A stretch of DNA of 64,000 nt from the NCBI RefSeq assembly GCF_004571135.1, contig NZ_SPSB01000001.1, forward strand, positions 434,001 through 498,000, read 5' to 3'. The translations under genes and the position numbers were made by a program. The notes beneath the pieces were generated by a model. It did not search any database. It saw nothing but the letters and a program-made list of their open reading frames with translations, and was not told the origin of the DNA. Shown one piece after another: positions 1 to 7,688 of this stretch (position 1 is the first letter of the stretch; the number at the start of each line of letters is the position of its first letter). This DNA comes from Algoriphagus kandeliae (lineage in GTDB: Bacteria; Bacteroidota; Bacteroidia; Cytophagales; Cyclobacteriaceae).

Positions 1-1
1 A

Positions 2-1369
2 TTTTTCAATCTGCCGCAGCGGTTTCGAGTTTTTCTACTCTTAGTTGCTTCCTATTATTTCTATATGTCCTGGCGATGGGAATTTGGTTTTCTGATGCTG
101 GGAGTTTCTTTTAGTAATTTCTATGTGGGAAAACAAGTGGCAAAAGGAAAAAACAAAGGTTGGTGGATGGCACTTACTTCATTTATTTCCATTTTGCCTT
201 TACTGTACTACAAGTACGCTAATTTTATTTTGGAAAGTGTAGAGGATGTAAGTGCATTTTTTGGAAAGCCCACAGCGCTTCCTTCACTGGAAGTAATCTT
301 ACCTGTAGGTATTTCATTCTTCACTTTTCAGGCTCTGAGTTACAGCATTGATATCTATCGTCAAAAGATCGAGCCGGAGCCTAGTTTAGCGAAGTTTTTA
401 ACCTTTGTGGCGTTTTTCCCTCAGCTAGTGGCAGGTCCTATAGAAAGATCTGACCATATCCTTCCACAATTCAAAGAGAAAAAATATTTCAATTGGGATG
501 AAGGGATAGCCGGATTGAAGATCTTTATCTGGGGATTATTTAAGAAAGTTGTCATAGCAGATCGCCTTTCGCTTTATGTCGATCCTGTTTTTGATAATCC
601 ACAGCTTTGGTCAGGGCCTACCTTATTGATGGCTACTATTTTCTTTTCTATTCAGATTTACTGTGACTTTAGCGGTTATTCTGATATGGCGATTGGTGTA
701 GCGCGAGTGATGGGGTTTAAATTAATGCAAAACTTCAATCTCCCATATTGGTCTAGTTCCATCGCTGAGTTTTGGAAAAGGTGGCATATATCCTTGTCCA
801 CTTGGTTTGGGGATTACTTGTATATTCCTTTGGGAGGAAACCGGGTATCTGTACCTCGTTGGATTGTAAATATTTTTATTGTTTTTCTGGTTTCTGGTTT
901 GTGGCATGGCGCAAATTGGACATTTATTGTTTGGGGCGCCTTGCACGCATTTTATTACCTAGTTGAGTTTTTAGGGAAACAGGGAATGAAAGCCCTAGGA
1001 CTAATCAGCGTATTAGGTAGTCCGATTTACAAGTCCTTTAAAATTCCTGTGGTTTTTGTTTTGGCGACCTATGCCTGGATATTCTTTAGGGCAAATTCAA
1101 TTGGGGATGCTTGGTATATCAGTCAAAAGATTTTTCAATTGGAAGGAGGCCTTTGGTGGGGCAGTTCTTCGGTCACCTCTTTACTTTCTATAGCATTGAT
1201 TCTCATGTTGGCATTTGTCCAATTTGGGCAATACAAAGGGCTTGTTGGCATGTATTACAGGCCCTCGAAATTTCCAGCTTGGCTTTCTGCTTCAGCCTTT
1301 TTGATGCTTCTAATAGGGATATCCTTATTTGGTGTTAGTTCTAATGCATTCATTTACTTCCAGTTTTAA
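2..1369 (+). CDS. MBOAT family O-acyltransferase (AlgI-like), 5' truncated
   Basis: Integral membrane O-acyltransferase that would pass acyl (probably acetyl) groups across the inner membrane for polysaccharide modification. The open frame runs from base 2 without a start, and the residues before the first in-window Met (65) continue a typical MBOAT N-terminus (LPQRFRVFLLLVASYYFY), so the gene begins upstream of the window. Family signatures counted from the Met at 65 are the CDFSGYSDMAIG segment, FWKRWHISLSTW near residue 236, and LWHGANW near 279, which holds the conserved His. About ten hydrophobic segments are present. It overlaps the next gene, which encodes an SGNH-like protein, the classic MBOAT partner. 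Family assignment is secure; the acceptor glycan is unknown. Confidence 0.93.
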   Translation, partial: FFNLPQRFRVFLLLVASYYFYMSWRWEFGFLMLGVSFSNFYVGKQVAKGKNKGWWMALTSFISILPLLYYKYANFILESVEDVSAFFGKPTALPSLEVILPVGISFFTFQALSYSIDIYRQKIEPEPSLAKFLTFVAFFPQLVAGPIERSDHILPQFKEKKYFNWDEGIAGLKIFIWGLFKKVVIADRLSLYVDPVFDNPQLWSGPTLLMATIFFSIQIYCDFSGYSDMAIGVARVMGFKLMQNFNLPYWSSSIAEFWKRWHISLSTWFGDYLYIPLGGNRVSVPRWIVNIFIVFLVSGLWHGANWTFIVWGALHAFYYLVEFLGKQGMKALGLISVLGSPIYKSFKIPVVFVLATYAWIFFRANSIGDAWYISQKIFQLEGGLWWGSSSVTSLLSIALILMLAFVQFGQYKGLVGMYYRPSKFPAWLSASAFLMLLIGISLFGVSSNAFIYFQF

Positions 1370-2264
1370 ATTGAAAATTAAGATTGCAAGTTTCGTATTA
1401 GCGTTTTTTCTTTTGGATTTCTCCATTGGGAAATTTTTGGAGCAGGGATTATTCCGGTACTATGGCTTAAGGACAGACTCTAAAATTGCTTTTGTGGGAC
1501 ATTCCCACTTGATGTTGGGCTTGGATAAAAAAGCTATTGAGGATGAATTGAAAATTCCGGTTTCCAAATACACTCGAGAAGGAGTGAATGTGGCTGAAAG
1601 GGATTTGATGATCGATCAGCTCTCAGAAGAAAATCCGGAATTGGAAATCGTAGTTTATGGGGTGGATGCATGGATGTTTACGGGGGAAGGTCTAAGTGCT
1701 AATTCCTATAAGTTGTTTTATCCCTTTTTAGATCAAGAGGCTCCAGCAGCTTATGTAAAGAAAGAAGCTGAATTTTTAGACTATTGGCAGCATAAATTGA
1801 TCAAAACAAGTCGGTATAATGAGGGCTTAATCAGCAGTTCTTTTCGAGGGTATTTGAATAACTGGGATAACCTGAAATTTGGAGTAGTTGATACCCTACA
1901 ATTAAAATTAAATGTCGAAAGTGGCAATTTTCGACAGATTAATTCCTCAGAAGAAAATCGTAGGATATTTGAAGAAACCCTTCAAAAGTTGAAGGAAATG
2001 GGTAAGAGGGTGATTTTAGTTTATGTCCCCACCATATCGTATTACAATCATGCTGAACCAGAGAAATTCCGAAAGGAGTTGAATTACTTTAGGAGTTTAG
2101 CTGATAAAGATTCCAATATTGATTATTTGGAGTATTTAGAGGGCTGGGAAGACCAGTTCAATTATTTTTTTGATCCCATTCACCTAAATCCAGTGGGTCA
2201 AAAGGCATTCACTAGTTCATTTGCTACTGATTTAAAGAAAATTTTACAAGATGGAACTTCTTAA
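1344..2264 (+). CDS. membrane-anchored SGNH-hydrolase-like protein (AlgJ/AlgX-type partner)
   Basis: Probable periplasmic acyl-transfer partner of the upstream MBOAT protein. One N-terminal membrane segment (about residues 10-27) is followed by a domain with a nucleophile motif GHSH (Ser54) and a late D-P-I-H (Asp277, His280), the pattern of SGNH catalytic triads. The frame can open at a TTG at 1329, but the ATG at 1344 is chosen; either overlaps the MBOAT gene end (1369), so the two are translationally coupled. It also overlaps the next gene by 14 nt. What is seen is the motif pair and the anchor; transfer of acetyl to an exopolysaccharide is inferred from the MBOAT/SGNH pairing known for alginate O-acetylation. 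Confidence 0.75.
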   Translation: MHSFTSSFKLKIKIASFVLAFFLLDFSIGKFLEQGLFRYYGLRTDSKIAFVGHSHLMLGLDKKAIEDELKIPVSKYTREGVNVAERDLMIDQLSEENPELEIVVYGVDAWMFTGEGLSANSYKLFYPFLDQEAPAAYVKKEAEFLDYWQHKLIKTSRYNEGLISSSFRGYLNNWDNLKFGVVDTLQLKLNVESGNFRQINSSEENRRIFEETLQKLKEMGKRVILVYVPTISYYNHAEPEKFRKELNYFRSLADKDSNIDYLEYLEGWEDQFNYFFDPIHLNPVGQKAFTSSFATDLKKILQDGTS

Positions 2265-2958
2265 GTATAAGTTGACGCTTCATCTTCCACAAGATCTTCC
2301 TGATCAGCTTTCTGTAGCCAATACGCTAAACCCGCATTCCTATTGCGTCGCAAAGGAAGACGGAGATTTTCAGAAAGCATTGATTGATTCAGATCTTTTA
2401 TTTCCTGATGGAGTGGGAGTTGTTTGGGCCAGCAAATTTTTAAAAGGGAAGGAAATCAGAAAGATTTCTGGCTTTGATTTACACCTCCATTATTTACGAT
2501 TGTTGGAAAGCAAGGGAGGAGGAAAGGTGTTTTATTTAGGCGCTTCGGAAAGAACCCTAGAATTGATTCAGAATCGCTTGAAAAAAGAGTTTCCTTCTAT
2601 TCAAGCGGGGGTTTATAGCCCTCCTTTTAAACCTGATTTTTCCGAAGAGGAAAATCGTGAAATGCTGGCAGCTATACATGAGTTTGGCCCAGATATTTTA
2701 TTTGTGGGAATGACAGCTCCAAAGCAGGAAAAATGGGTGGCAAAAAATAGGAAAAATCTAAATGTTAAAGTTGTTTGCTCGATAGGAGCAGTTTTCGATT
2801 TTTATGCCGGAACAGTAAAAAGGCCAAGTCAGTTTTGGATAGATTTGGGATTGGAATGGTTTCCAAGATTTATCAAGGAACCGAGAAGATTGTGGCGTAG
2901 AAACCTAATTTCTACACCTCAGTTCATTTTTGAAGTTATACGCGCTAAATTGGGGTAA
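2251..2958 (+). CDS. WecG/TagA/CpsF family glycosyltransferase
   Basis: GT26-type glycosyltransferase adding a sugar (ManNAc/ManNAcA type in known members) to a lipid-linked precursor at the cytoplasmic face. The 235 residues match the family length and show its signatures: PDGVGVVWASK near the N-terminus, VFYLGASERTLE in the middle, DILFVGMTAPKQEKW, and the C-terminal FDFYAGTVKRPSQFW followed by the LGLEWFPRFIKEPRRLWRR tail typical of the family. It overlaps the SGNH gene by 14 nt and its stop overlaps the Wzi gene start (TAATG). The tight packing places it in an exopolysaccharide or capsule operon. Donor and acceptor cannot be read from sequence. Confidence 0.93.
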   Translation: MELLKYKLTLHLPQDLPDQLSVANTLNPHSYCVAKEDGDFQKALIDSDLLFPDGVGVVWASKFLKGKEIRKISGFDLHLHYLRLLESKGGGKVFYLGASERTLELIQNRLKKEFPSIQAGVYSPPFKPDFSEEENREMLAAIHEFGPDILFVGMTAPKQEKWVAKNRKNLNVKVVCSIGAVFDFYAGTVKRPSQFWIDLGLEWFPRFIKEPRRLWRRNLISTPQFIFEVIRAKLG

Positions 2959-4607
2959 TGGTTCGGCGGATTTTATTCATTTCTCTTTTTTTATTTCTGT
3001 TTTCGGGTTCTTTAAAATCTCAGATTTTTCAAAATACCTATTCCAATGAGCGGGAATTAAGTAGGAGATATAGCCTCAGCTTTTCAGATACTTCTTCCAT
3101 TCAGGATTTTAGGTACGCTTTTTTCCAAGAGGTTCCAGAGGAAGAGACCGAATGGGGAGTCAGGTATTCAATCAGTCCTTTTGTTTCCTTTCAAAGAATC
3201 AGCAGCAGATCAAATTATGGTTGGGATGATCGGGGTGTTTTACCAGTAAAGGGATACCAATCTTATTGGTCAGGAGGGATTAATGCATCTTGGGAATTTT
3301 TAAGACTAGAGTTTAATCCGGAATTGGTTTTTGGAAGTAAAGGTGCTGAACCCGAATTTTTACGGAATTGGTCTGATTCTCAAATTGATGATTTTTATTT
3401 TGACCTAAACTATGGGGATTTCCCTCAATCCTTTGGGAATGGAATTTATTCAAAACTTTGGTGGGGACAAACCAAATTGGTAGCTCAATATGGCGCATTT
3501 GAAACAGGAATTTCTACAAAAAATATCTGGTGGGGGCCTGGGCAGTGGAATTCCCTGACTTTTTCAAATAATGCAGCTGGTTTTCCTTATTTAACAATCA
3601 ATACGCATAGACCAGCCAAGACTTTTATAGGAGGGATTGAACTACAGCTTCTGATGGGGAAGCTTGCTTCTAGTAATCTTGGTGGTACAGGAATTCCTGA
3701 ATTGGATGAAGCGTTTTTTGACCCTATTTCCAGTGATTGGAGGTATTTGAATGCCTTTAGCTTCACTTGGCATCCCAAGTGGGTAAATGGAATTTCACTT
3801 GGATTTAGCCGAACAGTTCAGCAATACAGTAAAACACTTTCTGGACGGTTCATCGACTTATTTCCGGTTTTTCAGGGTTTTCAGAAAAAGCGATTCTTTG
3901 AGGGTGGAAATACAATAGATTTTGACAGGAATGGTCAGGATCAGCAATTTACCATTTTCGGTTCCTTCAGAAATAAGCCCTCTAAATTGGAGGTGTATTT
4001 TGAATTTGGAAGAAGAGATCATGCCTTTTCTTGGAGGGAATTTATTTTAAACCCTGAGCATGCAAGAGCTTACATTTTTGGGTTAATTAAGCTCTTTGAC
4101 TTACCAAATTCAAAAGAAAAAATTCAGATCCGATCTGAAATAACACATCAGCAAGAATCAGTCAATCGATATATCAGGTATGAAGGCTTAGAGGGCTTGA
4201 GCAGTTGGCATATGCACCATCAGGCAAGAGGGTTTACAAATTTTGGCCAACCGATAGGGGTTGGAATGGGACCTGGGATGAATATCCAAACACTGGAAGT
4301 TGCTTTGGTGAATAATTTTGAGAAGAAAGGATTGGTGATAGAACGATTAGAAAATAGGCAGGGATTTTTCTATAGATCCTTAGGGCAGCAGTCAATAAAT
4401 AAACCCTGGGTCGACCTTTCTCTTGGCTTTTTATACGATAAACAGTTTGGGAATCTCTTGTTGAGTTCCAAGTTGCAGTTAATCCATGCCCGAAACTATC
4501 AGTGGCAGTTGGATCCGGCTAGTACCCCCGACTTCCCGAAGGGAAAGAACCTGACGAGTGTGATGGCGCAGGCGTCGGTGGTTTATTTTTGGAATAAGAA
4601 TAAGTAG
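2958..4607 (+). CDS. capsule assembly Wzi family outer-membrane protein
   Basis: Predicted outer-membrane beta-barrel that in Wzi relatives anchors or organises surface capsule polysaccharide. The 549-residue protein starts with a signal peptide (hydrophobic residues about 4-20, cleavage near SLKSQ) and continues with alternating aromatic-rich beta strands and the conserved NIWWGPGQWNSL segment of Bacteroidota Wzi proteins. The ATG overlaps the TAA of the glycosyltransferase by one base, implying coupled translation. It is the last gene of the operon; a terminator follows about 120 nt later. The family call rests on barrel character, motif and context. Confidence 0.85.
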   Translation: MVRRILFISLFLFLFSGSLKSQIFQNTYSNERELSRRYSLSFSDTSSIQDFRYAFFQEVPEEETEWGVRYSISPFVSFQRISSRSNYGWDDRGVLPVKGYQSYWSGGINASWEFLRLEFNPELVFGSKGAEPEFLRNWSDSQIDDFYFDLNYGDFPQSFGNGIYSKLWWGQTKLVAQYGAFETGISTKNIWWGPGQWNSLTFSNNAAGFPYLTINTHRPAKTFIGGIELQLLMGKLASSNLGGTGIPELDEAFFDPISSDWRYLNAFSFTWHPKWVNGISLGFSRTVQQYSKTLSGRFIDLFPVFQGFQKKRFFEGGNTIDFDRNGQDQQFTIFGSFRNKPSKLEVYFEFGRRDHAFSWREFILNPEHARAYIFGLIKLFDLPNSKEKIQIRSEITHQQESVNRYIRYEGLEGLSSWHMHHQARGFTNFGQPIGVGMGPGMNIQTLEVALVNNFEKKGLVIERLENRQGFFYRSLGQQSINKPWVDLSLGFLYDKQFGNLLLSSKLQLIHARNYQWQLDPASTPDFPKGKNLTSVMAQASVVYFWNKNK

Positions 4608-4614
4608 TAGCAGG

Positions 4615-4675
4615 TATCAAGTATCAAGTCTTGGTACCAAGTATGAAGTATTAAGTACCAAGAGGGATAGATTGT
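4615..4675. repeat. degenerate AAGTATCAAGT-type short tandem repeat
   Basis: Just after the Wzi gene the sequence repeats variants of a 10-11 bp AAGTATCAAGT/AAGTACCAAGT unit several times. No gene is present. It is low-complexity intergenic sequence of unknown role. Confidence 0.5.
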
Positions 4676-4729
4676 AAAAGGTAATCGGTAAAATGTAAAT
4701 TGTAGATTTGGTTTATCTAAAATTAAGAG

Positions 4730-4757
4730 ACGCCTCTGGAAACGGAGGCGTTTTTTT
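4730..4757 (+). terminator. intrinsic terminator after the polysaccharide operon
   Basis: Stem ACGCCTC/GAGGCGT with an 8-nt loop is followed by a run of seven T. It lies about 120 nt after the Wzi stop and is oriented for plus-strand transcripts. Confidence 0.85.
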
Positions 4758-4836
4758 GTTTATGAGGTTTTGATTATGGTTCAATGTTCTACGCTTACGT
4801 AGTTTTTACTATTTACCATTTCTCTAAAACTAATAT

Positions 4837-5090
4837 TCGTCTCCATCTTGCTGGGACTGAATTTTCATTTTCATTTTTTAATTTTTGGCCCAGCGCTCAG
4901 GGAGAATTGGAATACCATCACCCACGGTTAAAACCGTGGGCTATTGAATTGATTACCAAATGGCGTATATCTCGCCGCAGGCGTATCTCCTGCCACGGCA
5001 GGCAGGCGCTAAACGAAGTGAAGCATATTTCGCGAAGCGTATTTCATTGAAGGCGTATTTCGTCAATGTTAAAACCGTGAGCTATTGATA
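4837..5090. repeat. composite palindromic repeat, copy A
   Basis: An imperfect inverted pair (CATCTTGCTGGG at 4844-4855, then GGCCCAGCGCT at 4888-4898) is followed by a perfect hairpin, CCCACGGTT/AACCGTGGG, at 4921-4940. Next comes a tail with a CCTGCC/GGCAGG hairpin and phased GCGTAT-TCGC units. Bases 4921-5045 recur almost unchanged at 6709-6833. The rest of the gap (4758-4836, 5091-5210) holds only low-complexity AACC/TTGAACC-type sequence and no gene. Confidence 0.75.
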
Positions 5091-5210
5091 GACCACATAA
5101 TGATTGTGAAATTAACATTGAACCTTGAACCCAAAACCTAGAACAAATCAAGTCATTGGATGAGATCTGGAGGTCACCTTTAATCACCAATAACAATTAA
5201 CCAATAACCA

Positions 5211-5903
5211 TTAACCCTTCTTCCTCCGCTTCCTCATTGTCATAAAAAACAAAGTAAACCCAGAACCAATGGTCATCAAACCAAAAAGAGAAAAAGCTCT
5301 TAAAATCAGGTTGTTGAAATTATCTCTGCCTGCATAATCCATGGTATGGAACATCCATAAAAAATCAAACCAGCGCCAACTTCGATGTCGGACACGTTCA
5401 AAACTTCCATTTCTGGCATCGATATAGGCAGTAAGATTCTCCGGATGATCAAAATGAATTGCCCAAGCTGGTAAAGGTCTCTCACGAAACTCATGATGTG
5501 ATCCAGTTTCTGTCAAATACTCAACCGACTTGATTCCAAAATCACCCTTTATATGGGCTTGAGCTATCTCTCTTGCTTCAATCTCCGAAATCTCTCCCTT
5601 TAAATCACCTGTTTGTGCATTAAAAAGTAGGCTCTCATTGATCCAGAAATACGGTTGTTGTTTGACGTAGCGTAATTCCAAACTTGAAATCTGTAAAGAA
5701 GAATCCAGGGAAGCTGGGTCTAATAAATTGGAAGCACTGACTTGCATTTGATGAGTTTCATGAAAATGATCTCCATGAATCTCATCGATATCTGTCCAGG
5801 AGAAATAGATTCCCGATAGGGTCCAAAAGAAGAATTGAATTCCAATAAATACGCCAAGGAAGCGATGTGTTCTTCGGATGTAGTACTGATTGTTTTTACG
5901 CAT
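5211..5903 (-). CDS. PepSY-associated transmembrane protein
   Basis: Inner-membrane protein with a first TM at about residues 13-33, an extracytoplasmic PepSY-like region with paired beta-alpha motifs (around ISEIEAREIAQAHIKG), a late TM at about 200-222, and a basic tail MRKRRKKG. Related proteins sit beside iron, copper or heme uptake systems; a role in metal or heme handling is inference. The start at 5903 (MRKNNQYY) is chosen because an in-frame upstream Met at 5987 would translate a palindromic repeat, and the extra 28 residues are Pro/Arg/Gln-rich without family character. It is flanked on both sides by repeats and has no close operon partner. Confidence 0.8.
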   Translation of the reverse strand: MRKNNQYYIRRTHRFLGVFIGIQFFFWTLSGIYFSWTDIDEIHGDHFHETHQMQVSASNLLDPASLDSSLQISSLELRYVKQQPYFWINESLLFNAQTGDLKGEISEIEAREIAQAHIKGDFGIKSVEYLTETGSHHEFRERPLPAWAIHFDHPENLTAYIDARNGSFERVRHRSWRWFDFLWMFHTMDYAGRDNFNNLILRAFSLFGLMTIGSGFTLFFMTMRKRRKKG

Positions 5904-5951
5904 AGGCAGGGGTGGGGGAAATTTAGTGTTTGGGATCGGTCTCTGTTGCTG

Positions 5952-6078
5952 TCGTGAGTGCCTGCCTGGCGTCAGACAGGTCTTCATTCACAACTTCTAT
6001 TTTATCTTAATTTTTATTGCCATCGTGAGTGCCTGCCTGGCGTCAGACAGGTCTTCACTCACGACTTCTAATTATCTT
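5952..6078. repeat. two direct copies of a ~57-bp palindromic unit
   Basis: Copies start at 5952 and 6023 (period 71 bp) and differ at only a few positions. Each contains a hairpin with GTGAGTG and CACTCAC-type outer arms and CCTG/CAGG inner arms. The first copy lies within the rejected N-terminal extension of the PepSY gene. Confidence 0.8.
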
Positions 6079-6092
6079 TTTTTTTGATTTAT

Positions 6093-6215
6093 TTCTCGTC
6101 TCTGTCTTGCTGGGACCAATTTCTCATGTCTTAACAAAGTTAAAAGGCCCAGCGCTGAGGGGGAGGTGGTTGACTGTCACCCACGGTTGAAACCGCGGGC
6201 TATTGATGGATTACC
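6093..6215. repeat. composite palindromic repeat, copy B
   Basis: Contains GTCTTGCTGGG (from 6104), GGCCCAGCGCTG (from 6147) and the hairpin CCCACGGTTGAAACCGCGGG (6180-6199), in the same order as copies A and D but without their 125-bp tail. Bases 6216-6324 hold only low-complexity sequence. Confidence 0.7.
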
Positions 6216-6324
6216 TGCTAGATTTAAAACCAACTCAGAATCTTGAACCCAAAACCTTGAACAAATTAAGCAATCGTTTAAGATTCGAGAATTGGATTTC
6301 TTCTAATAACCATTATCCAATTCC

Positions 6325-6500
6325 TCGTTTCCATCTTGCTGGCAATTGCTTTTCTTTTCCAACACTTTGATCCTTCGCCAGCGCTGGGATTAGCGGTAGG
6401 CTTTTTCCCCGGGCTACGTCTTTCTCCTTCGTCGAAAGCCTTACGCGGGCCTGCCTGCCGAAGGCAGGGTTACCAAAATATCGTTCCTCCGGGACCTTTT
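6325..6500. repeat. composite palindromic repeat, copy C (diverged)
   Basis: Has CCATCTTGCTGG (6331-6342) and CCAGCGCTGGG (from 6378) but lacks the CCCACGG hairpin. A CCTGCC-GAA-GGCAGG hairpin follows, then a single GTTCCTCCGGGAC palindrome (6483-6495) resembling the REP units next to the transposase at 16.2 kb. Short open frames here are fortuitous. Confidence 0.6.
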
Positions 6501-6570
6501 AAAATCTCATTAGTGGATTCAAGAAAGCAATAAGAATCAATCTTGCAAAATGCAGCTACGTTCTCCGCCG

Positions 6571-6592
6571 CCGTTCGTGTCATCACGAACGG
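6571..6592. repeat. perfect 9-bp inverted repeat
   Basis: CCGTTCGTG and CACGAACGG are separated by TCAT in a gene-free region. There is no U-tract, so it is not a terminator. Confidence 0.6.
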
Positions 6593-6620
6593 AAGTAAAC
6601 TGCCTAATTCTTCCTTTATA

Positions 6621-6850
6621 AGATCCATTTCCATCTTGCTGGTATTGAAATCTATTCTACTAACCATGTGACGGGGCCCAGCGCTGGAAGAGGGCCGGAA
6701 TCTCTATACCCACGGTTGAAACCGTGGGCTATTGAATTGATTACCAAATGGCGTATATCTCGCCGCAGGCGTATCTCCTGCCACGGCAGGCAGGCGCTAA
6801 ACGAAGTGAAGCATATCTCGCGAAGCGTATTTCGTCAATGTTAAACAGTG
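6621..6850. repeat. composite palindromic repeat, copy D
   Basis: Has CCATCTTGCTGG (6631-6642), GGGCCCAGCGCTG (from 6674), the hairpin CCCACGGTTGAAACCGTGGG (6709-6728), and a tail to about 6833 that matches copy A (4921-5045) with two visible mismatches. Bases 6851-6998 hold TTAAC/AACC low-complexity sequence and no gene. Confidence 0.75.
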
Positions 6851-6998
6851 AGACTAATCGGTCAACGTTTTTTAGGCATTGACCACGTTTAACCTTTAAC
6901 ACTTAACGTTTAACTCTCCATTTCCACAATTCGACAATTCGTCAGTTACCCAAAATCTTGAACACTGAACCTCGAACCTGTTTTATGGCTAGGGGATT

Positions 6999-7430
6999 TT
7001 ACTGTTTAGGGTCGGTTTCGAAATAAAGGTGATAATGCTTGCTACAGCCCGGATTGAAGGCTGATTGGCATTTTGGACAAGTATTGTTGGAATTCATGTA
7101 TTCTTGAATTCCTAATTCGGTTCCGCAAACTCCGCAAAGGATGGCTTTCTGATCAAATTCTGTTTTTGGCCAGACTTGATGCTCATGATCCGCTTCTTCT
7201 TCATGACAGGAAAAGCATGGATAATATTTATCACAGCATTTAAACTTGATGGCAATAATATCCAAGTCTGAATGCCAATGGACACAGCGGGTTTGATTAT
7301 CGACCGGCTTTCCGAACACATTGATGCCTCGTATTTGAGAAACCTTCAAAGGCTCCAAGATTCTTTCCTGAGCCAATGCAAATGAGCTGATGGAGAGTAT
7401 GAAAAGGAGGAAGAAGACTGTTTTTTTCAT
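6999..7430 (-). CDS. exported CHY-type zinc-finger protein
   Basis: 143-residue protein with a signal peptide (residues 1-20, ending SFALAQ) followed by a full CHY zinc-finger pattern: Cys49-x-His51-Trp-His53, Cys65-Cys66, Cys72, Cys75-His76, His82, Cys99/Cys102, Cys118/Cys121, Cys129 and His132/His134. The middle (DIIAIKFKCCDKYYPC) and end (FNPGCSKHYHLYFE) match the family closely. Known CHY proteins are small cytosolic or mitochondrial intermembrane-space zinc proteins (Hot13 family), so a secretion signal is noteworthy. There is no downstream Met that would give a signal-less form. It stands alone between repeats; a periplasmic metal-binding or redox role is inference. Confidence 0.85.
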   Translation of the reverse strand: MKKTVFFLLFILSISSFALAQERILEPLKVSQIRGINVFGKPVDNQTRCVHWHSDLDIIAIKFKCCDKYYPCFSCHEEEADHEHQVWPKTEFDQKAILCGVCGTELGIQEYMNSNNTCPKCQSAFNPGCSKHYHLYFETDPKQ

Positions 7431-7464
7431 TTGGATATAATTAAAATGGCGACTTTATTTTTTG

Positions 7465-7681
7465 TTACCCCGAGCGCCTGCCTTGCCGTCAGGCAGGGAG
7501 CCGAAGGGTCCTCTTTTCTCCAGACTCCTGTCTGTAGAATGCTCGGACTGACAAAGATTTTTAGTGCTTCAAGCTGTCGACTGTGGACTGTTGACCATCG
7601 ACTATGGTCCATGGACTGTCATCTGTTGACCATCAACTATGGTCTAGGGACTGTCGACTGTGGACTGTCGACCGTTGACCA
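7465..7681. repeat. palindromic element plus degenerate GACTGT/GACTATGG tandem repeat
   Basis: Bases 7465-7555 carry outer arms CCGAGC/GCTCGG around a CCTGCC...GGCAGG hairpin. Bases 7575-7681 repeat variants of GTCGACTGTGGACTGTTGACC many times. An open frame through this block is compositionally a repeat translation, not a gene. Confidence 0.7.
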
Positions 7682-7688
7682 CAAAATC

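Noticed and set aside
6336..6667. Two short opposing open frames
   Set aside because: Both lie wholly in dispersed repeats and lack any recognisable protein feature.
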